A stretch of DNA of 64,000 nt, taken from contig NZ_KE384319.1 in NCBI RefSeq assembly GCF_000425165.1, forward strand, positions 753,348-817,347, in the 5' to 3' direction. This DNA is from Photobacterium halotolerans DSM 18316 (GTDB taxonomy: Bacteria; Pseudomonadota; Gammaproteobacteria; Enterobacterales; Vibrionaceae). Below are positions 45,647 through 55,618 of the stretch, piece after piece (the first letter of the stretch is position 1; the number at the start of each line of letters is the position of its first letter). Both the position numbers and the translations under genes were made by a program. The notes below the pieces were generated by a model. The model was given only the letters and a program-made list of their open reading frames with translations, was not told the origin of the DNA and ran no database searches.

Positions 45647-47889
45647 GTAACCTGATCCTTGAGCAGCTGTTTCAGTTTGCGCAAACAGCGCCCCAACAGG
45701 CTGCCTTTCAGGGGCGCGATCCGGCTACCGGTGAAACTATCAGCCTCAGTTTCCGTCAACTGGCTGATGAGGTCATACGTGCTGCCGACACCCTTAACCA
45801 GCAAGACGTACACTGCCTGGCCCTCAAAGCAGATAACGGGCTGGCCTGGGCGATTGTCGATCTTGCCGCCATGCTCGCCGGAAAAGTGCTGATACCGGTC
45901 CCCGTTTTTTTCTCTGATCAACAAATCCGGCACCTGCTCACTGCAGCGCAGGTTGATGCGCTGTGGGGAGACTGGCCGGTCGGTGAGCACGCAGGGTCAA
46001 TGACGATTGCCGACCTGCCTTTCTATCGGTTGTCTTCTCGCAGCCAGCCCGGCCAGTTACACCGGCAGACCTGTAAAGTCACCTTTACTTCAGGTTCCAC
46101 CGCCCAGCCCAAAGGGGTATGTCTGAGTCAGCATCATCTGGCAACGACGAGCCAAGCGCTCGCTGAGGCGCTTTCTCCTAAAGTCACCCCCGCAAAGCAT
46201 CTGGTGATGTTGCCACTTGCCACCTTGCTCGAGAACATCACCGGTCTGTATGTGCCGCTGCTGCTGGGGGCAACTTCGGTGATTTTGCCGGGAGACAATG
46301 TTGGCCTGACAGGCTCGAGTGCCTTTGATCCGCTGCGTTTCGCCCAGGCTCTGGCCGAACATCAGCCGGAAAGCCTGGTACTGACGCCGGCCTTACTGAT
46401 GGCGCTTTGTCAGATTGCCGCTCAACAGCCGGCACTGACCCGGTCGCTGCAATTTGTGGCGGTCGGTGGCGCACGGGTCGCTCCCGCCCTGCTGGCACAG
46501 GCGCATGCACTGAACATTCCCGCTTATGAAGGGTATGGTCTGTCAGAGTGTGGTTCTGTGGTCAGCCTCAATCTGCCCGGTACCGACAAGCCCGGAAGCT
46601 GCGGTCGTCCCCTTTCCCATACCAAGATCAACGTCACGGCCGAGGGTGACATTCAGGTTACCGGCAACAGCATGCTGGGATATCTGGGGCAAGAGGCAAG
46701 CCCAAGCACAATACACACAGGTGACATCGGCTATCTGGATGACGACGGATTTCTCCATATTACCGGTCGGCGCAAGAATCAGCTGATCACCGGCTTTGGC
46801 CGCAATGTCTCACCCGAATGGATTGAATCAGAAGCCCAGGCATTTCCCTCGCTGTGTGGCATGGTGGTTATTGGTGACTCACAACTCACACTGAGCGGCA
46901 TTCTCTTTAGCCAGTCACCGGACTCGGTGCCGCAAGCGGTGCAGGCCCTTAACCAACAACTGCCGGATTATGCCCGAATCGGCAACCTGATCATCACAGA
47001 CCAGCCACTGGCGAATATCCCGGGCTTGATGACGGCCAATGGCCGCCCCAAACGCGACGCTTTGCATCATTACTTTATACCTGCCTTGCTCACCGCACAG
47101 ACAGAGACAAGATCCTGGCACAGCAGCCCGGCGTTGCTGTCGCTTTACACAGCCAAAATCTTCACTGATCAGCTTGCGCTCACTCCTTATACCACTAAAG
47201 AGGACACCCCTATGAGTTCGGGATTTTTCCAGACCCTGATAACAGAAACCGCAGCGGCCCGCAGCCGTATGGCGGACGCCCCCATTTTTACCGCCTGTCA
47301 GCAAGGCACGATTGATACGGCCACATACCTGGCTTTCCTGACTCAGGCCTACCATCACGTTAAGCATACTGTGCCCCTGCTGATGGCCTGTGGCAGCAGA
47401 TTAAGCGAGGACTATGAATGGCTCCGTCAGGCGATCGGGCATTACATTGAAGAGGAGATGGGCCACCAGGCCTGGATACTGAACGATATCGCAGCCTGCG
47501 GGGGGAATCCCGCTCCGGTTCGCGACAACCAGGGACCAGGCAAAGCCGGCCTGCCCATAGAACTGATGGTGGCCTATCTCTATCACCAGATTGATCGCCG
47601 TAACCCGATGGGACTGTTTGGCATGGTCTGGGTGCTGGAAGGGACCAGTGTCAGTATCGGCGGTCAGATTGCGCAGCGCATCCAGCAAGTACTCGGCCTG
47701 CCTGATAATGCTATGACCTATCTCAAGTCACACAGTGAACTGGATCAGAGTCATATTCAGACCTTCGAAGGTTTAATGAACCGCATTAACGATCCCGCCG
47801 ATCAACGCGCCATCATAGAGAGTGCCAATACGGTCTACAGCCTTTATGGCCAGATGCTGACCTCACTGCCGATACCCAGGCTGCACTAA
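45643..47889 (+). CDS. Fusion: adenylate-forming acyl ligase + heme-oxygenase-like diiron domain
   Basis: 748 residues from ATG 45643 (MSNLILEQLFQFAQTAPQQA), overlapping the previous gene by four bases. Residues 1-515 are an ANL-superfamily enzyme: TFTSGSTAQPKGVCLSQHH, YEGYGLSECGSVVSLN, HTGDIGYLDDDGFLHITGRR and the catalytic Lys in ANGRPKRD. Residues 524-748 are a TenA/heme-oxygenase-like (HDO) domain with candidate iron ligands in YHHVKHTVPL, YIEEEMGHQAW and HSELDQSHIQ, as in UndA-type oxidases. No carrier-protein domain. It probably activates a fatty or aromatic acid and oxidises it or a conjugate. Met524 has its own strong ribosome binding site, so the second half may also be made alone. 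Confidence 0.85.
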   Translation: MSNLILEQLFQFAQTAPQQAAFQGRDPATGETISLSFRQLADEVIRAADTLNQQDVHCLALKADNGLAWAIVDLAAMLAGKVLIPVPVFFSDQQIRHLLTAAQVDALWGDWPVGEHAGSMTIADLPFYRLSSRSQPGQLHRQTCKVTFTSGSTAQPKGVCLSQHHLATTSQALAEALSPKVTPAKHLVMLPLATLLENITGLYVPLLLGATSVILPGDNVGLTGSSAFDPLRFAQALAEHQPESLVLTPALLMALCQIAAQQPALTRSLQFVAVGGARVAPALLAQAHALNIPAYEGYGLSECGSVVSLNLPGTDKPGSCGRPLSHTKINVTAEGDIQVTGNSMLGYLGQEASPSTIHTGDIGYLDDDGFLHITGRRKNQLITGFGRNVSPEWIESEAQAFPSLCGMVVIGDSQLTLSGILFSQSPDSVPQAVQALNQQLPDYARIGNLIITDQPLANIPGLMTANGRPKRDALHHYFIPALLTAQTETRSWHSSPALLSLYTAKIFTDQLALTPYTTKEDTPMSSGFFQTLITETAAARSRMADAPIFTACQQGTIDTATYLAFLTQAYHHVKHTVPLLMACGSRLSEDYEWLRQAIGHYIEEEMGHQAWILNDIAACGGNPAPVRDNQGPGKAGLPIELMVAYLYHQIDRRNPMGLFGMVWVLEGTSVSIGGQIAQRIQQVLGLPDNAMTYLKSHSELDQSHIQTFEGLMNRINDPADQRAIIESANTVYSLYGQMLTSLPIPRLH
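47197..47214 (+). promoter_or_regulatory. Internal ribosome binding site and start at the HDO domain
   Basis: AAAGAGGA, seven bases, then ATG 47212 (MSSGFFQTL), in frame exactly at the domain boundary. No stop codon separates the two domains. It looks like the start of a formerly separate gene kept after fusion, or an alternative translation start. Confidence 0.65.
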
Positions 47890-47929
47890 CCAAACCGAAC
47901 GATACATTTACCTGCACAGGAGATCTTGC

Positions 47930-48739
47930 ATGGATATCAGAAATAAACGCCTGCTGCTGACCGGCGCTTGCGGGGGAATCGGCGCTGAGATTGCCGCAGT
48001 ATTGGCCGGCGCCGGAGCCAGCCTGATTCTGGTCGGCCGTAACGAGAGTAAGCTCAGGGCGTTACAGCTTTCACTGACACAGCCTGACTCACACCGGCTG
48101 ATTGTGGCTGACCTGAGTACACCACAAGGCATTGAGACCATTAATCTCACCTGCCAGCAATGGAAGCAGGCAGGCACGCCCATTCACGGCCTGATCAACA
48201 ATGCCGGCAGTAATTGCTTTGCCAGTCTGTCGCAACGTGAACCGGCCAGTATCAGCAATGAGATTCATCTGAACCTGACAGTACCGGTGCTCCTTTGCCA
48301 GCAGGCACTGAGCTGGATGTCCCGTCCGGCTCTGATCCTCAACATAGGCTCGACGTTTTCGGCTATCGGTTATCCCGGCTACACCACTTACTGTGCCGGC
48401 AAAGCCGGGCTGCACAGATTCAGTGAAGCTCTGCACCGGGAGCTGGACGACACCGGAATTAAGGTGCTTTATCTCGCCCCGCGGGCCACGGACACTGCAC
48501 TGAATTCAACTACAGTGACCGAGCTCAATCAGCAACTGGGCAACCATATTGATGCTCCCCGCTGGGTGGCAAAACAAGTCTTGCACAGCCTTATAAAAGA
48601 AACACCCATTCGCTGGCTGGGATGGCCGGAGAAACTCTGGGTTCGGGTAAACCAGATATTCCCCGCGTCGGTAGCCAAGGCTATCCGGAAACAAAGCAGC
48701 ACCATACGCCAGTACCTCACCAAAGCCGAAGTTATCTGA
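47930..48739 (+). CDS. Short-chain dehydrogenase/reductase
   Basis: 269 residues. The Rossmann motif TGACGGIG at residue 12 and a basic residue after strand 2 (VGRNESKL) suggest NADP(H). NNAG lies near residue 87, catalytic Ser in IGSTFSAIG, and Y-x3-K in YTTYCAGKAG. The C-terminal 60 residues (ETPIRWLGWPEKLWVRVNQI) resemble SDRs that act on membrane-associated or lipid ketones. AGGAGAT precedes ATG 47930. Third gene of the hemolysin-type operon; it probably reduces a ketone intermediate or the final product. Confidence 0.87.
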   Translation: MDIRNKRLLLTGACGGIGAEIAAVLAGAGASLILVGRNESKLRALQLSLTQPDSHRLIVADLSTPQGIETINLTCQQWKQAGTPIHGLINNAGSNCFASLSQREPASISNEIHLNLTVPVLLCQQALSWMSRPALILNIGSTFSAIGYPGYTTYCAGKAGLHRFSEALHRELDDTGIKVLYLAPRATDTALNSTTVTELNQQLGNHIDAPRWVAKQVLHSLIKETPIRWLGWPEKLWVRVNQIFPASVAKAIRKQSSTIRQYLTKAEVI

Positions 48740-48755
48740 TATTCATGGAGGCATT

Positions 48756-49409
48756 ATGAAAACATTTACCTTTTCACCGGTTACATCCCTGCTGACCTTC
48801 GCCTGTATCGTCGGTGCATCCGTCAGTTTCAGCAGCCTGGCTGTCGCGGATGAGCTCAGTGATATCCAGCAACAATGGGCTAAATGCCAGTATGATACCT
48901 TTAACAAAGACAACAAAGTGCAGTGCCTCAGTCAGGTGATAGCCAACAATCAGCAAGCCCTGCGCCAGGCGCCAACCCGCTCCGATCTGAAAGTCTGGCT
49001 GGCCATCAACAAAAGCAGCCTGGCCGGCGCAAAAGGTGGGCTGAGTGCCCTGCCACTGGTAAAAGAAGCTAAGTCGTTGTTAGAAGATGTGATCCGCACC
49101 GATCCTAATGTGCTGGACGGCTCTGCCTATACCAGTCTGGGCACGTTATACTACCAGGTACCGGGCTGGCCGATTGGCTTTGGTGATGACGACAAAGCCG
49201 AAGCTATGCTGAAAAAGGCACTGGCAATCAACCCGAACGGTATCGATCCTAATTACTTTTATGGCGATTTTCTGGCTCAGAACGGCCGCCGTGATGATGC
49301 CATCAGCTATCTGAAGAAAGCCAGCCAGGCCAAGCCTCGCCCCGGTCGCAAACTGGCCGATACCGGAAGACAGCAGGAAATCCGACAAAAACTGAAGGAG
49401 CTGCAATAA
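48756..49409 (+). CDS. Exported TPR-repeat protein
   Basis: 217 residues with a signal peptide (about 1-31, ending SSLAVA). One or two TPR-like helix pairs in the C-terminal half (GDDDKAEAMLKKALAINPNG and NGRRDDAISYLKKASQAKPR). Probably a periplasmic scaffold. GGAGGCATT precedes the ATG. It lies between the SDR and the response-regulator gene (four bases to the latter), an unusual place for a periplasmic protein in a biosynthetic operon; it might assist sensing or export. Confidence 0.75.
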   Translation: MKTFTFSPVTSLLTFACIVGASVSFSSLAVADELSDIQQQWAKCQYDTFNKDNKVQCLSQVIANNQQALRQAPTRSDLKVWLAINKSSLAGAKGGLSALPLVKEAKSLLEDVIRTDPNVLDGSAYTSLGTLYYQVPGWPIGFGDDDKAEAMLKKALAINPNGIDPNYFYGDFLAQNGRRDDAISYLKKASQAKPRPGRKLADTGRQQEIRQKLKELQ

Positions 49410-49412
49410 CCG

Positions 49413-50072
49413 ATGCGCATCTTACTAATCGAAGATGATCTGATGCTGGGTGAATCCATGGTGGCCTCACTGAGCCGCCGTGGCTACACCGTTGACTGGC
49501 TGCAGCAAGGCCAGGGAGTTGAACTCGCCCTGAAAACCGAGGACTTCCTGGCGGTTATTTTAGATTTAACCCTGCCCGATATCGACGGTCTTCAGGTATT
49601 ACGGCAGATTCGGCGCGCGGGCCATCAGCTTCCCGTTATGATTCTCACCGCCCGGGACGGGATTGATGATCGTGTCAAAGGGCTGGACGACGGTGCAGAT
49701 GATTACCTGGTAAAACCGTTCGCACTGGAAGAATTGCTGGCCCGCTTGCGGGTGATGATACGTCGGCTGTCTGGCAGCTCTGAAACGGAGATTCAGCTGG
49801 GCGAGCTGACTCTATCGCTGCTCAACAATGGTGTCAGCTTTCGTGGCAAGCCGGTAAAGCTCACCCGCAATGAATTCAAGATCCTCAGCACTCTGGTCGC
49901 GCAGGCCGGCCGGGTGATGAGTAAAGACAAACTCCAGCAGGCCCTGCACGGTTGGGATGACACCGCCAGCGATAACGCAATTGAAGTGCATATTCACAAT
50001 ATCCGGAAAAAACTCGGCAGTGCTGTAATAAAAAATATCCGAGGCGTAGGGTACATCATTGAAAACCGCTGA
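49413..50072 (+). CDS. OmpR-family response regulator (BasR/QseB-like)
   Basis: 219 residues. The receiver domain has the acidic pair IEDD at 7-10, phospho-acceptor Asp51 (VILDLTLPDIDG), Thr in ILTARDG and Lys in DDYLVKPF. The C-terminal winged helix ends with ASDNAIEVHIHNIRKKLG. The class resembles BasR/PmrA and QseB, which bind CTTAAG-type repeats; such a repeat stands before this operon at 44954-44970. It overlaps the kinase gene by 14 bases. Confidence 0.93.
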   Translation: MRILLIEDDLMLGESMVASLSRRGYTVDWLQQGQGVELALKTEDFLAVILDLTLPDIDGLQVLRQIRRAGHQLPVMILTARDGIDDRVKGLDDGADDYLVKPFALEELLARLRVMIRRLSGSSETEIQLGELTLSLLNNGVSFRGKPVKLTRNEFKILSTLVAQAGRVMSKDKLQQALHGWDDTASDNAIEVHIHNIRKKLGSAVIKNIRGVGYIIENR

Positions 50073-51510
50073 GAGCAAGCCTGTTCTATCGATCAAAAAG
50101 CGGCTGATCACCCTGACAGTAGCGGCGGCAACTGTGCTGATTGCCATTTCATGGAGCCTGATCTTTGCTGAATCTAAACATGAAATAGATGAAATCTTTG
50201 ATGCCCGGCTGGGGCAATCGGCCAAGCTGCTGGCACTCAGTGCACCGCAACTGCTCAAAATGCCCGCAGAGCAAATGGATCAATTCTATGAAGACTGGTA
50301 TCGGGGCATCAGCAATCATGCCAGTTTCAGTGACGACGATCCGACCCCTTTCGGTCACCCCTATGAACAGAAGCTGATGTTCCAGCTCTTCGACACCCGG
50401 GGCAAGGTTTTGCTGCGCTCTCCCGGTGCACCGTTGCACCCGCTGTCGGCCACCGATAACATTGGCTATCATCCCATTACCTTTGATGATCAGCTTTGGC
50501 GAAGCTTTCAGATTCGCCTGCCATTTAACGACACCAACCAAGATGCCGCATTTCTGGTGGTGGCCGAAAAGCAGGCGATCCGCGATGAACTGATTGATGA
50601 AATTGCCTTTTCCACCGGCATTCCGCAATTGCTGCTTATTCCGTGTCTGGCGCTGGCCATTATTCTGCTGGTCAACTATGTCATGCTGCCGGTCGGTGAA
50701 CTGCAGCAAGCCCTTTCACAAAGAACAATCAATAAGTTGCACGCGATCAGGGTGTCGCAGCCCACGGTGGAGCTCAAACCACTCATCGATCAGTTGAATT
50801 ACCTGCTGTCAGAGCTTGATAAAGCCTGGGTGCGCGAAAAGCGCTTTACCCACACAGCGGCCCATGAGCTGAAAACACCGCTGGCTGTCCTGCGGCTAAA
50901 CGCAGAAAATGCCCTGTCCAGCGATAATCCGGCCGATCTGCAGAGCGATCTCAGCCATATTCTCAAAGGGATAGACAGGACTGACCGCCTCATTCAGCAG
51001 TTACTGATGCTGGCGAGAGTAGAAAGCGGCAACACCTTTTCGTTCAGCCACCTTGACCTGATGGAATGCCTGCGTGAGGTCATTGCTTCACTGGCTCCTT
51101 TAGCGTTAAAACAGGAACAAAATCTGTCACTGGATGGCCCGCCCTCGCTCACGATTGAGGCCAATCTGCCGCTGCTGCACAGTCTGTTCAGCAATCTCAT
51201 CGACAATGCCACCCGCTATGCCGGCGAGCATGCGGACATCAACATCAGTGTTCAGACATCGGACCCTGACCATGTGCTGATTCGTGTCTGTGATTCGGGT
51301 CAGCCCATACCAGACGCAATTCGCGAGCGGATGTTTGAGAAATTCTTCCGGGCCAACACAGAACGTGGCGATGGTGCGGGACTGGGCATGTCCATCATCC
51401 GCGATATCGCTGAACTGCATGGCGGCACTATTTCACTGGAACCGCAATCTTCGACAGGCAAAAACTGTTTCCAGGTCACCCTCCCGCTCAGAACCGTCCG
51501 TATTCAATAG
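50059..51510 (+). CDS. Sensor histidine kinase (QseC/BasS-like)
   Basis: 483 residues. The start is TTG 50059 with GTAGGG seven bases upstream, inside the regulator gene. Two membrane segments (about 15-35 and 185-208) enclose a periplasmic sensor of about 150 residues. The H-box is HTAAHELKTPLAVL with His269; N, G1 and G2 boxes are LIDNATRYAG, VCDSGQPIP and GDGAGLGMSI. It is the last gene of the operon starting at 45017, so the system probably senses the pathway product or a membrane signal and adjusts the operon. No clear terminator follows. Confidence 0.92.
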   Translation: MKTAESKPVLSIKKRLITLTVAAATVLIAISWSLIFAESKHEIDEIFDARLGQSAKLLALSAPQLLKMPAEQMDQFYEDWYRGISNHASFSDDDPTPFGHPYEQKLMFQLFDTRGKVLLRSPGAPLHPLSATDNIGYHPITFDDQLWRSFQIRLPFNDTNQDAAFLVVAEKQAIRDELIDEIAFSTGIPQLLLIPCLALAIILLVNYVMLPVGELQQALSQRTINKLHAIRVSQPTVELKPLIDQLNYLLSELDKAWVREKRFTHTAAHELKTPLAVLRLNAENALSSDNPADLQSDLSHILKGIDRTDRLIQQLLMLARVESGNTFSFSHLDLMECLREVIASLAPLALKQEQNLSLDGPPSLTIEANLPLLHSLFSNLIDNATRYAGEHADINISVQTSDPDHVLIRVCDSGQPIPDAIRERMFEKFFRANTERGDGAGLGMSIIRDIAELHGGTISLEPQSSTGKNCFQVTLPLRTVRIQ

Positions 51511-51716
51511 TGGCCTAACCATATAAGCAACCTATCTGGTCTTCGCCGCTATCACCAGCTATCCTCCTGAGTAAAAAACAAAAAATTATACCGACCCAGT
51601 TCACACTCACACCTCCTGCGCTAAATTAAACCCTACTCAATTGGAATCAGCTGCCATAATTACTTAGATAGCAAAACGTTTTATCTGGAAGGATTTTATA
51701 GCGGACACCCTCATTT

Positions 51717-52907
51717 ATGACTGTCAAAATGGAAGTAAAGAATCTCTACAAAGTGTTTGGCAGTGCCCCGGAAAGGGCGTTCCCATTACTGGAACAGGGG
51801 TTAGATAAGGATGCCATTTTTGAGAAAACCGGCCTGACTGTCGGCGTCAAAGATGCCACTCTCACCATTAACCAGGGCGAAATTTTCGTCATCATGGGCC
51901 TCTCCGGTTCAGGAAAATCGACCCTGGTTCGCCTGCTTAACCGCCTCATCGAGCCCACCAGCGGTCACGTACTGCTTGATAACAAAGACATCGCCAGTAT
52001 CTCCGAGGACGAACTGCGTACTGTGCGGCGGAACAATATCAGCATGGTGTTTCAGTCATTTGCCCTCATGCCCCATATGACGGTTATCGACAATACCGCT
52101 TTCGGCCTGGATCTCGCGGGGGTCGACAAAGCCACCCGTTACGATACCGCACTCCAGGCACTGGCACGGGTTGGACTGGAAGCTTACGCCGCCTCATACC
52201 CTGACGAGTTATCAGGCGGTATGAAGCAAAGGGTCGGCCTGGCAAGAGCCCTGGCTAATGACCCGGACATCCTGTTAATGGATGAGGCTTTTTCTGCCCT
52301 TGACCCGCTGATCCGCACCGAAATGCAAGATGAGCTTCTCCGCCTGCAAAGTGATGATAAACGCACTGTGGTTTTTATTTCCCACGACCTTGATGAGGCC
52401 ATGCGAATTGGCGATCGGATTGCCATTATGCAAAACGGCGAGGTGGTTCAGATTGGCACACCGGATGAAATCCTCCATCACCCGGCGAATGATTATGTGC
52501 GGTCTTTCTTTAAAGGCGTGGATGTCACCAATGTCTTTACCGCCAAAGACATCGCCCGCAAACAAGCTGTCACTGTGATCAAAAAAGCCGAAACGGACGG
52601 CCCGCGCGCTGCGTTAAAACTGCTCAATGATAATGACAGAGAGTTCGGCATTGTGGTCGATCGCCGCAACCTGTATGTCGGATTAGTGTCGACGGACACC
52701 CTGCAAACGGCCAGCAAAGCGGGTCATACCCTGACTCAGGCACTGCTGGGCGATACCATCACTTTTCTGCCTGAAACCCCTGTCGGTGAGCTGATCGGTC
52801 AGGTTGCCAATCAGCCTTATGGCGTGCCTGTTGTTGATGAAAACCAGATTTACCATGGTGTTATTACCAAAGCTCGCCTGTTACAGACTCTAGATCGGGA
52901 GGCCTGA
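51717..52907 (+). CDS. proV: Glycine betaine/proline ABC transporter, ATPase
   Basis: 396 residues, close to E. coli ProV (400). It starts [20 protein letters not shown]; Walker [14 protein letters not shown], signature [15 protein letters not shown], Walker [14 protein letters not shown]. Two C-terminal CBS domains (about 275-396) sense ionic strength. The 206-base region upstream should hold an osmotically regulated promoter. One base separates it from proW. Confidence 0.97.
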   Translation: MTVKMEVKNLYKVFGSAPERAFPLLEQGLDKDAIFEKTGLTVGVKDATLTINQGEIFVIMGLSGSGKSTLVRLLNRLIEPTSGHVLLDNKDIASISEDELRTVRRNNISMVFQSFALMPHMTVIDNTAFGLDLAGVDKATRYDTALQALARVGLEAYAASYPDELSGGMKQRVGLARALANDPDILLMDEAFSALDPLIRTEMQDELLRLQSDDKRTVVFISHDLDEAMRIGDRIAIMQNGEVVQIGTPDEILHHPANDYVRSFFKGVDVTNVFTAKDIARKQAVTVIKKAETDGPRAALKLLNDNDREFGIVVDRRNLYVGLVSTDTLQTASKAGHTLTQALLGDTITFLPETPVGELIGQVANQPYGVPVVDENQIYHGVITKARLLQTLDREA

Positions 52908-52908
52908 T

Positions 52909-54048
52909 ATGAGCCAGGAAAACAGCCCAGAGTCATCCGCGCCGGTAACGGACAACCCGCCAGCACCCGCCTCACAAGACCCCTGGTCCAGCGCAGATAC
53001 CAGCAGTACCGACCCCTGGGGCAATCCAGCCACCTCAACGCCCAATTCCGGTTCCGACTGGCTCAATACCCCAGGTTCAGCGCCCGTTGACCCGTCCATC
53101 GACTGGATACATCCGTTTCAGGATGCCCTGATCCCGTTCGACCAATGGGTCGAAGACGGCATCAACTGGCTGGTCGCCAATTTCCGGCCAGCGTTTCAGG
53201 CGATCAGTGTGCCGATTGATTACATCCTCACCGCCTTCCAGACAACCCTGCAGAGCACGCCGGCACTTTTGATGATTTTTCTGATCATGATTCTGGCCTG
53301 GCAGATTGCCGGTCCGCGCATGGGAATTGCCAGTGTGATCTCACTGCTGCTGATAGGGGCGATAGGTGCCTGGGATCAGGCGATGGTCACGCTGGCGCTG
53401 GTTCTGACGTCCGTTTTCTTCTGTCTGCTGATCGGGCTACCAACCGGTATCTGGCTGGCCAGGAGTGAAAACGCGGCCAGAATTGTCAGGCCGATTCTTG
53501 ATGCGATGCAAACAACGCCCGCTTTCGTCTATCTGGTACCCATAGTGATGCTATTTGGTATCGGGAATGTACCAGGCGTGGTCGTAACGATTATCTTTGC
53601 CCTGCCTCCGATTATCCGGCTGACTATTTTAGGTATTCGCCAGGTACCTGAGGAACTGATTGAAGCGGCCCACTCTTTCGGCGCGAACCCGAAACAAATG
53701 CTCTATAAGGTTCAGCTGCCGCTGGCGATGCCCACCATTATGGCCGGTGTTAACCAAACCCTGATGCTGGCGCTGTCCATGGTGGTGATTGCCTCCATGA
53801 TAGCCGTTGGCGGGCTGGGCCAGATGGTACTGCGCGGTATCGGCCGTCTCGATATGGGGCTGGCGGCCATTGGCGGACTGGGTATCGTCATTCTGGCCAT
53901 CCTGCTCGACAGGCTGACACAGGCAATGGGGGCATCCGAGCGCGGCCGATCTTACCGTCACTGGTATGAACACGGCCCTATCGGCTTCATTTATCGCCGG
54001 TTCAAAAAAGACAAGGCTCCGCACCTGACAACACATTCACAACCCTGA
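52909..54048 (+). CDS. proW: Glycine betaine/proline ABC transporter, permease
   Basis: 379 residues. A long hydrophilic N-terminal tail (about 95 residues, rich in Pro/Ser/Trp/Asp), as in E. coli ProW, is followed by membrane segments and the binding-protein-dependent permease motif [20 protein letters not shown]. It couples ProV to ProX in osmoprotectant uptake. The stop lies ten bases before proX, with GAGGAGAAGACA as the proX ribosome binding site. Confidence 0.96.
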   Translation: MSQENSPESSAPVTDNPPAPASQDPWSSADTSSTDPWGNPATSTPNSGSDWLNTPGSAPVDPSIDWIHPFQDALIPFDQWVEDGINWLVANFRPAFQAISVPIDYILTAFQTTLQSTPALLMIFLIMILAWQIAGPRMGIASVISLLLIGAIGAWDQAMVTLALVLTSVFFCLLIGLPTGIWLARSENAARIVRPILDAMQTTPAFVYLVPIVMLFGIGNVPGVVVTIIFALPPIIRLTILGIRQVPEELIEAAHSFGANPKQMLYKVQLPLAMPTIMAGVNQTLMLALSMVVIASMIAVGGLGQMVLRGIGRLDMGLAAIGGLGIVILAILLDRLTQAMGASERGRSYRHWYEHGPIGFIYRRFKKDKAPHLTTHSQP

Positions 54049-54058
54049 GGAGAAGACA

Positions 54059-55075
54059 ATGACAAAGTCCTGGAAGTCACTCTCACTGAGCACGGCATTA
54101 TTTGCCGGTGCCTTTTCTTTCCCTGCGTTGGCCGCAGATTTACCCGGTGAAGGCGTTACCGTACAGCCTGTACAAAGTACAGTGGCGGAAGAAACCTTCC
54201 AGACACTTATCGTTAATAAAGCACTGGAAGCACTGGGTTACGATGTCCAACCCACCAAAGAGGTGGACTATAACGTGGGCTACACTTCGATTGCCAATGG
54301 CGATGCCACTTTCCTGGCCGTCAACTGGGCGCCGCTGCACAAAGACAAGTTCATCAAATCAGGCGGGGACGATAAATTCTACCGCAAAGGCCATTACATT
54401 ACCGGAGCCGCTCAGGGCTACCTGATTGATAAAAAAACCGCCGATCAATACGGCATCACCAATATCAGTCAGCTCAAAGATCCCAAGCTGGCCAAGCTGT
54501 TTGATGCCAACGGCGACGGCAAAGCGGACATGACAGGCTGTAACCCGGGCTGGGGCTGTGAAGGGGTGATCGAACACCAACTCGATGCGTTCGGCCTGCG
54601 CGACACAGTCACCCATAACCAGGGCAACTATGCCGCTATCATTGCCGACACCATCTCCCGCTACCGTAACGGCTCGCCCATTCTGTACTACACCTGGACC
54701 CCTTACTGGGTAAGCGGTGTGCTGGTGCCGGGTAAAGATGTGGTATGGCTGGAAGTGCCGTTCTCGTCATTACCGGGCGAGCGGGGTGAAGTCGATACCG
54801 CACTGCCTAACGGCAAAAACTACGGCTTTGAAATGAACAGCATGCGCATTGTTGCCAACAAACAGTTTGCTGAAGACAACCCGGCAGCGGCCAAACTGTT
54901 TGAAATCATGACACTGGATATCAATGACGTCAGCGCTCAGAATATGCGTATGAGTCAGGGACAAAATTCCCAGAAAGACATAGAAAACCATGTTAACGGC
55001 TGGATCCAGTCGCACCAGCAACAGTTTAACAGCTGGATTAGTCAGGCAAAAAAAGCCGCTGAAGATGCATCTTAA
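54059..55075 (+). CDS. proX: Glycine betaine-binding periplasmic protein
   Basis: 338 residues with a signal peptide ([20 protein letters not shown] ... PALA). OpuAC/ProX-type domain with [19 protein letters not shown] and [10 protein letters not shown], aromatic residues of the betaine cage among them. The Cys pair in CNPGWGC matches E. coli ProX. Last gene of proVWX; a perfect hairpin follows. Confidence 0.96.
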   Translation: MTKSWKSLSLSTALFAGAFSFPALAADLPGEGVTVQPVQSTVAEETFQTLIVNKALEALGYDVQPTKEVDYNVGYTSIANGDATFLAVNWAPLHKDKFIKSGGDDKFYRKGHYITGAAQGYLIDKKTADQYGITNISQLKDPKLAKLFDANGDGKADMTGCNPGWGCEGVIEHQLDAFGLRDTVTHNQGNYAAIIADTISRYRNGSPILYYTWTPYWVSGVLVPGKDVVWLEVPFSSLPGERGEVDTALPNGKNYGFEMNSMRIVANKQFAEDNPAAAKLFEIMTLDINDVSAQNMRMSQGQNSQKDIENHVNGWIQSHQQQFNSWISQAKKAAEDAS

Positions 55076-55112
55076 CAGCTGATATCCACTACTACTCTCA
55101 TAATATGTTTGC

Positions 55113-55136
55113 CAGGCCAGCCTGTTTGCTGGCCTG
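55113..55136 (+). terminator. Hairpin after proX
   Basis: CAGGCCAGC, six-base loop, GCTGGCCTG: a perfect 9-bp stem 38 bases past proX. No T-run follows, so it may stabilise the mRNA end rather than terminate on its own. Confidence 0.5.
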
Positions 55137-55237
55137 ATGAAATCTGAATTAAACCTGAAAGATAAAAACCCTACAATTGCCAAGCTTATTTGTTAGCTAT
55201 AATCTTGAGATCATGGTTAAAAATTGACGGTAAATAT

Positions 55238-55618
55238 ATGTTCTTGGATTATTTTGCATTGGGACTGCTTATTTTTGTAGCCCTTGTTATGTTTTACGGC
55301 ATCATAGCGATTCACGATATTCCTTACGAGATTGCCAAAGAGCGAGAACATCCCCACCAGGATGCCATTCACTATGCGGGCTGGGTAAGTTTATTCACCT
55401 TGCATGCTCTGTGGCCATTTTTATGGATCTGGGCCACCCTGTGGCGTAAAGAAAGAGGCTGGGGGTTCAAACAGGTTCATGATGAACAAGTCTTACTGCA
55501 GGCCCAGTTAACCAAAATGGAAATGCAACTCCAGCTACTGCAATCTGAACTCTCCGCATTAAAACAACAACGCCAGCCTGTGAATAACAGCCATGATAAC
55601 GATGAGGGTAATCAATAA
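55238..55618 (+). CDS. DUF3302 membrane protein (YiaW-like)
   Basis: 126 residues from ATG 55238 (MFLDYFALGLLIFVALVMFY). Two membrane segments (about 3-25 and 47-68) are followed by a C-terminal coiled coil (VLLQAQLTKMEMQLQLLQSE). DUF3302 genes are found next to HlyD-type genes such as yiaV; the stop overlaps the next start by one base, fitting a joint membrane complex of unknown cargo. Confidence 0.82.
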   Translation: MFLDYFALGLLIFVALVMFYGIIAIHDIPYEIAKEREHPHQDAIHYAGWVSLFTLHALWPFLWIWATLWRKERGWGFKQVHDEQVLLQAQLTKMEMQLQLLQSELSALKQQRQPVNNSHDNDEGNQ

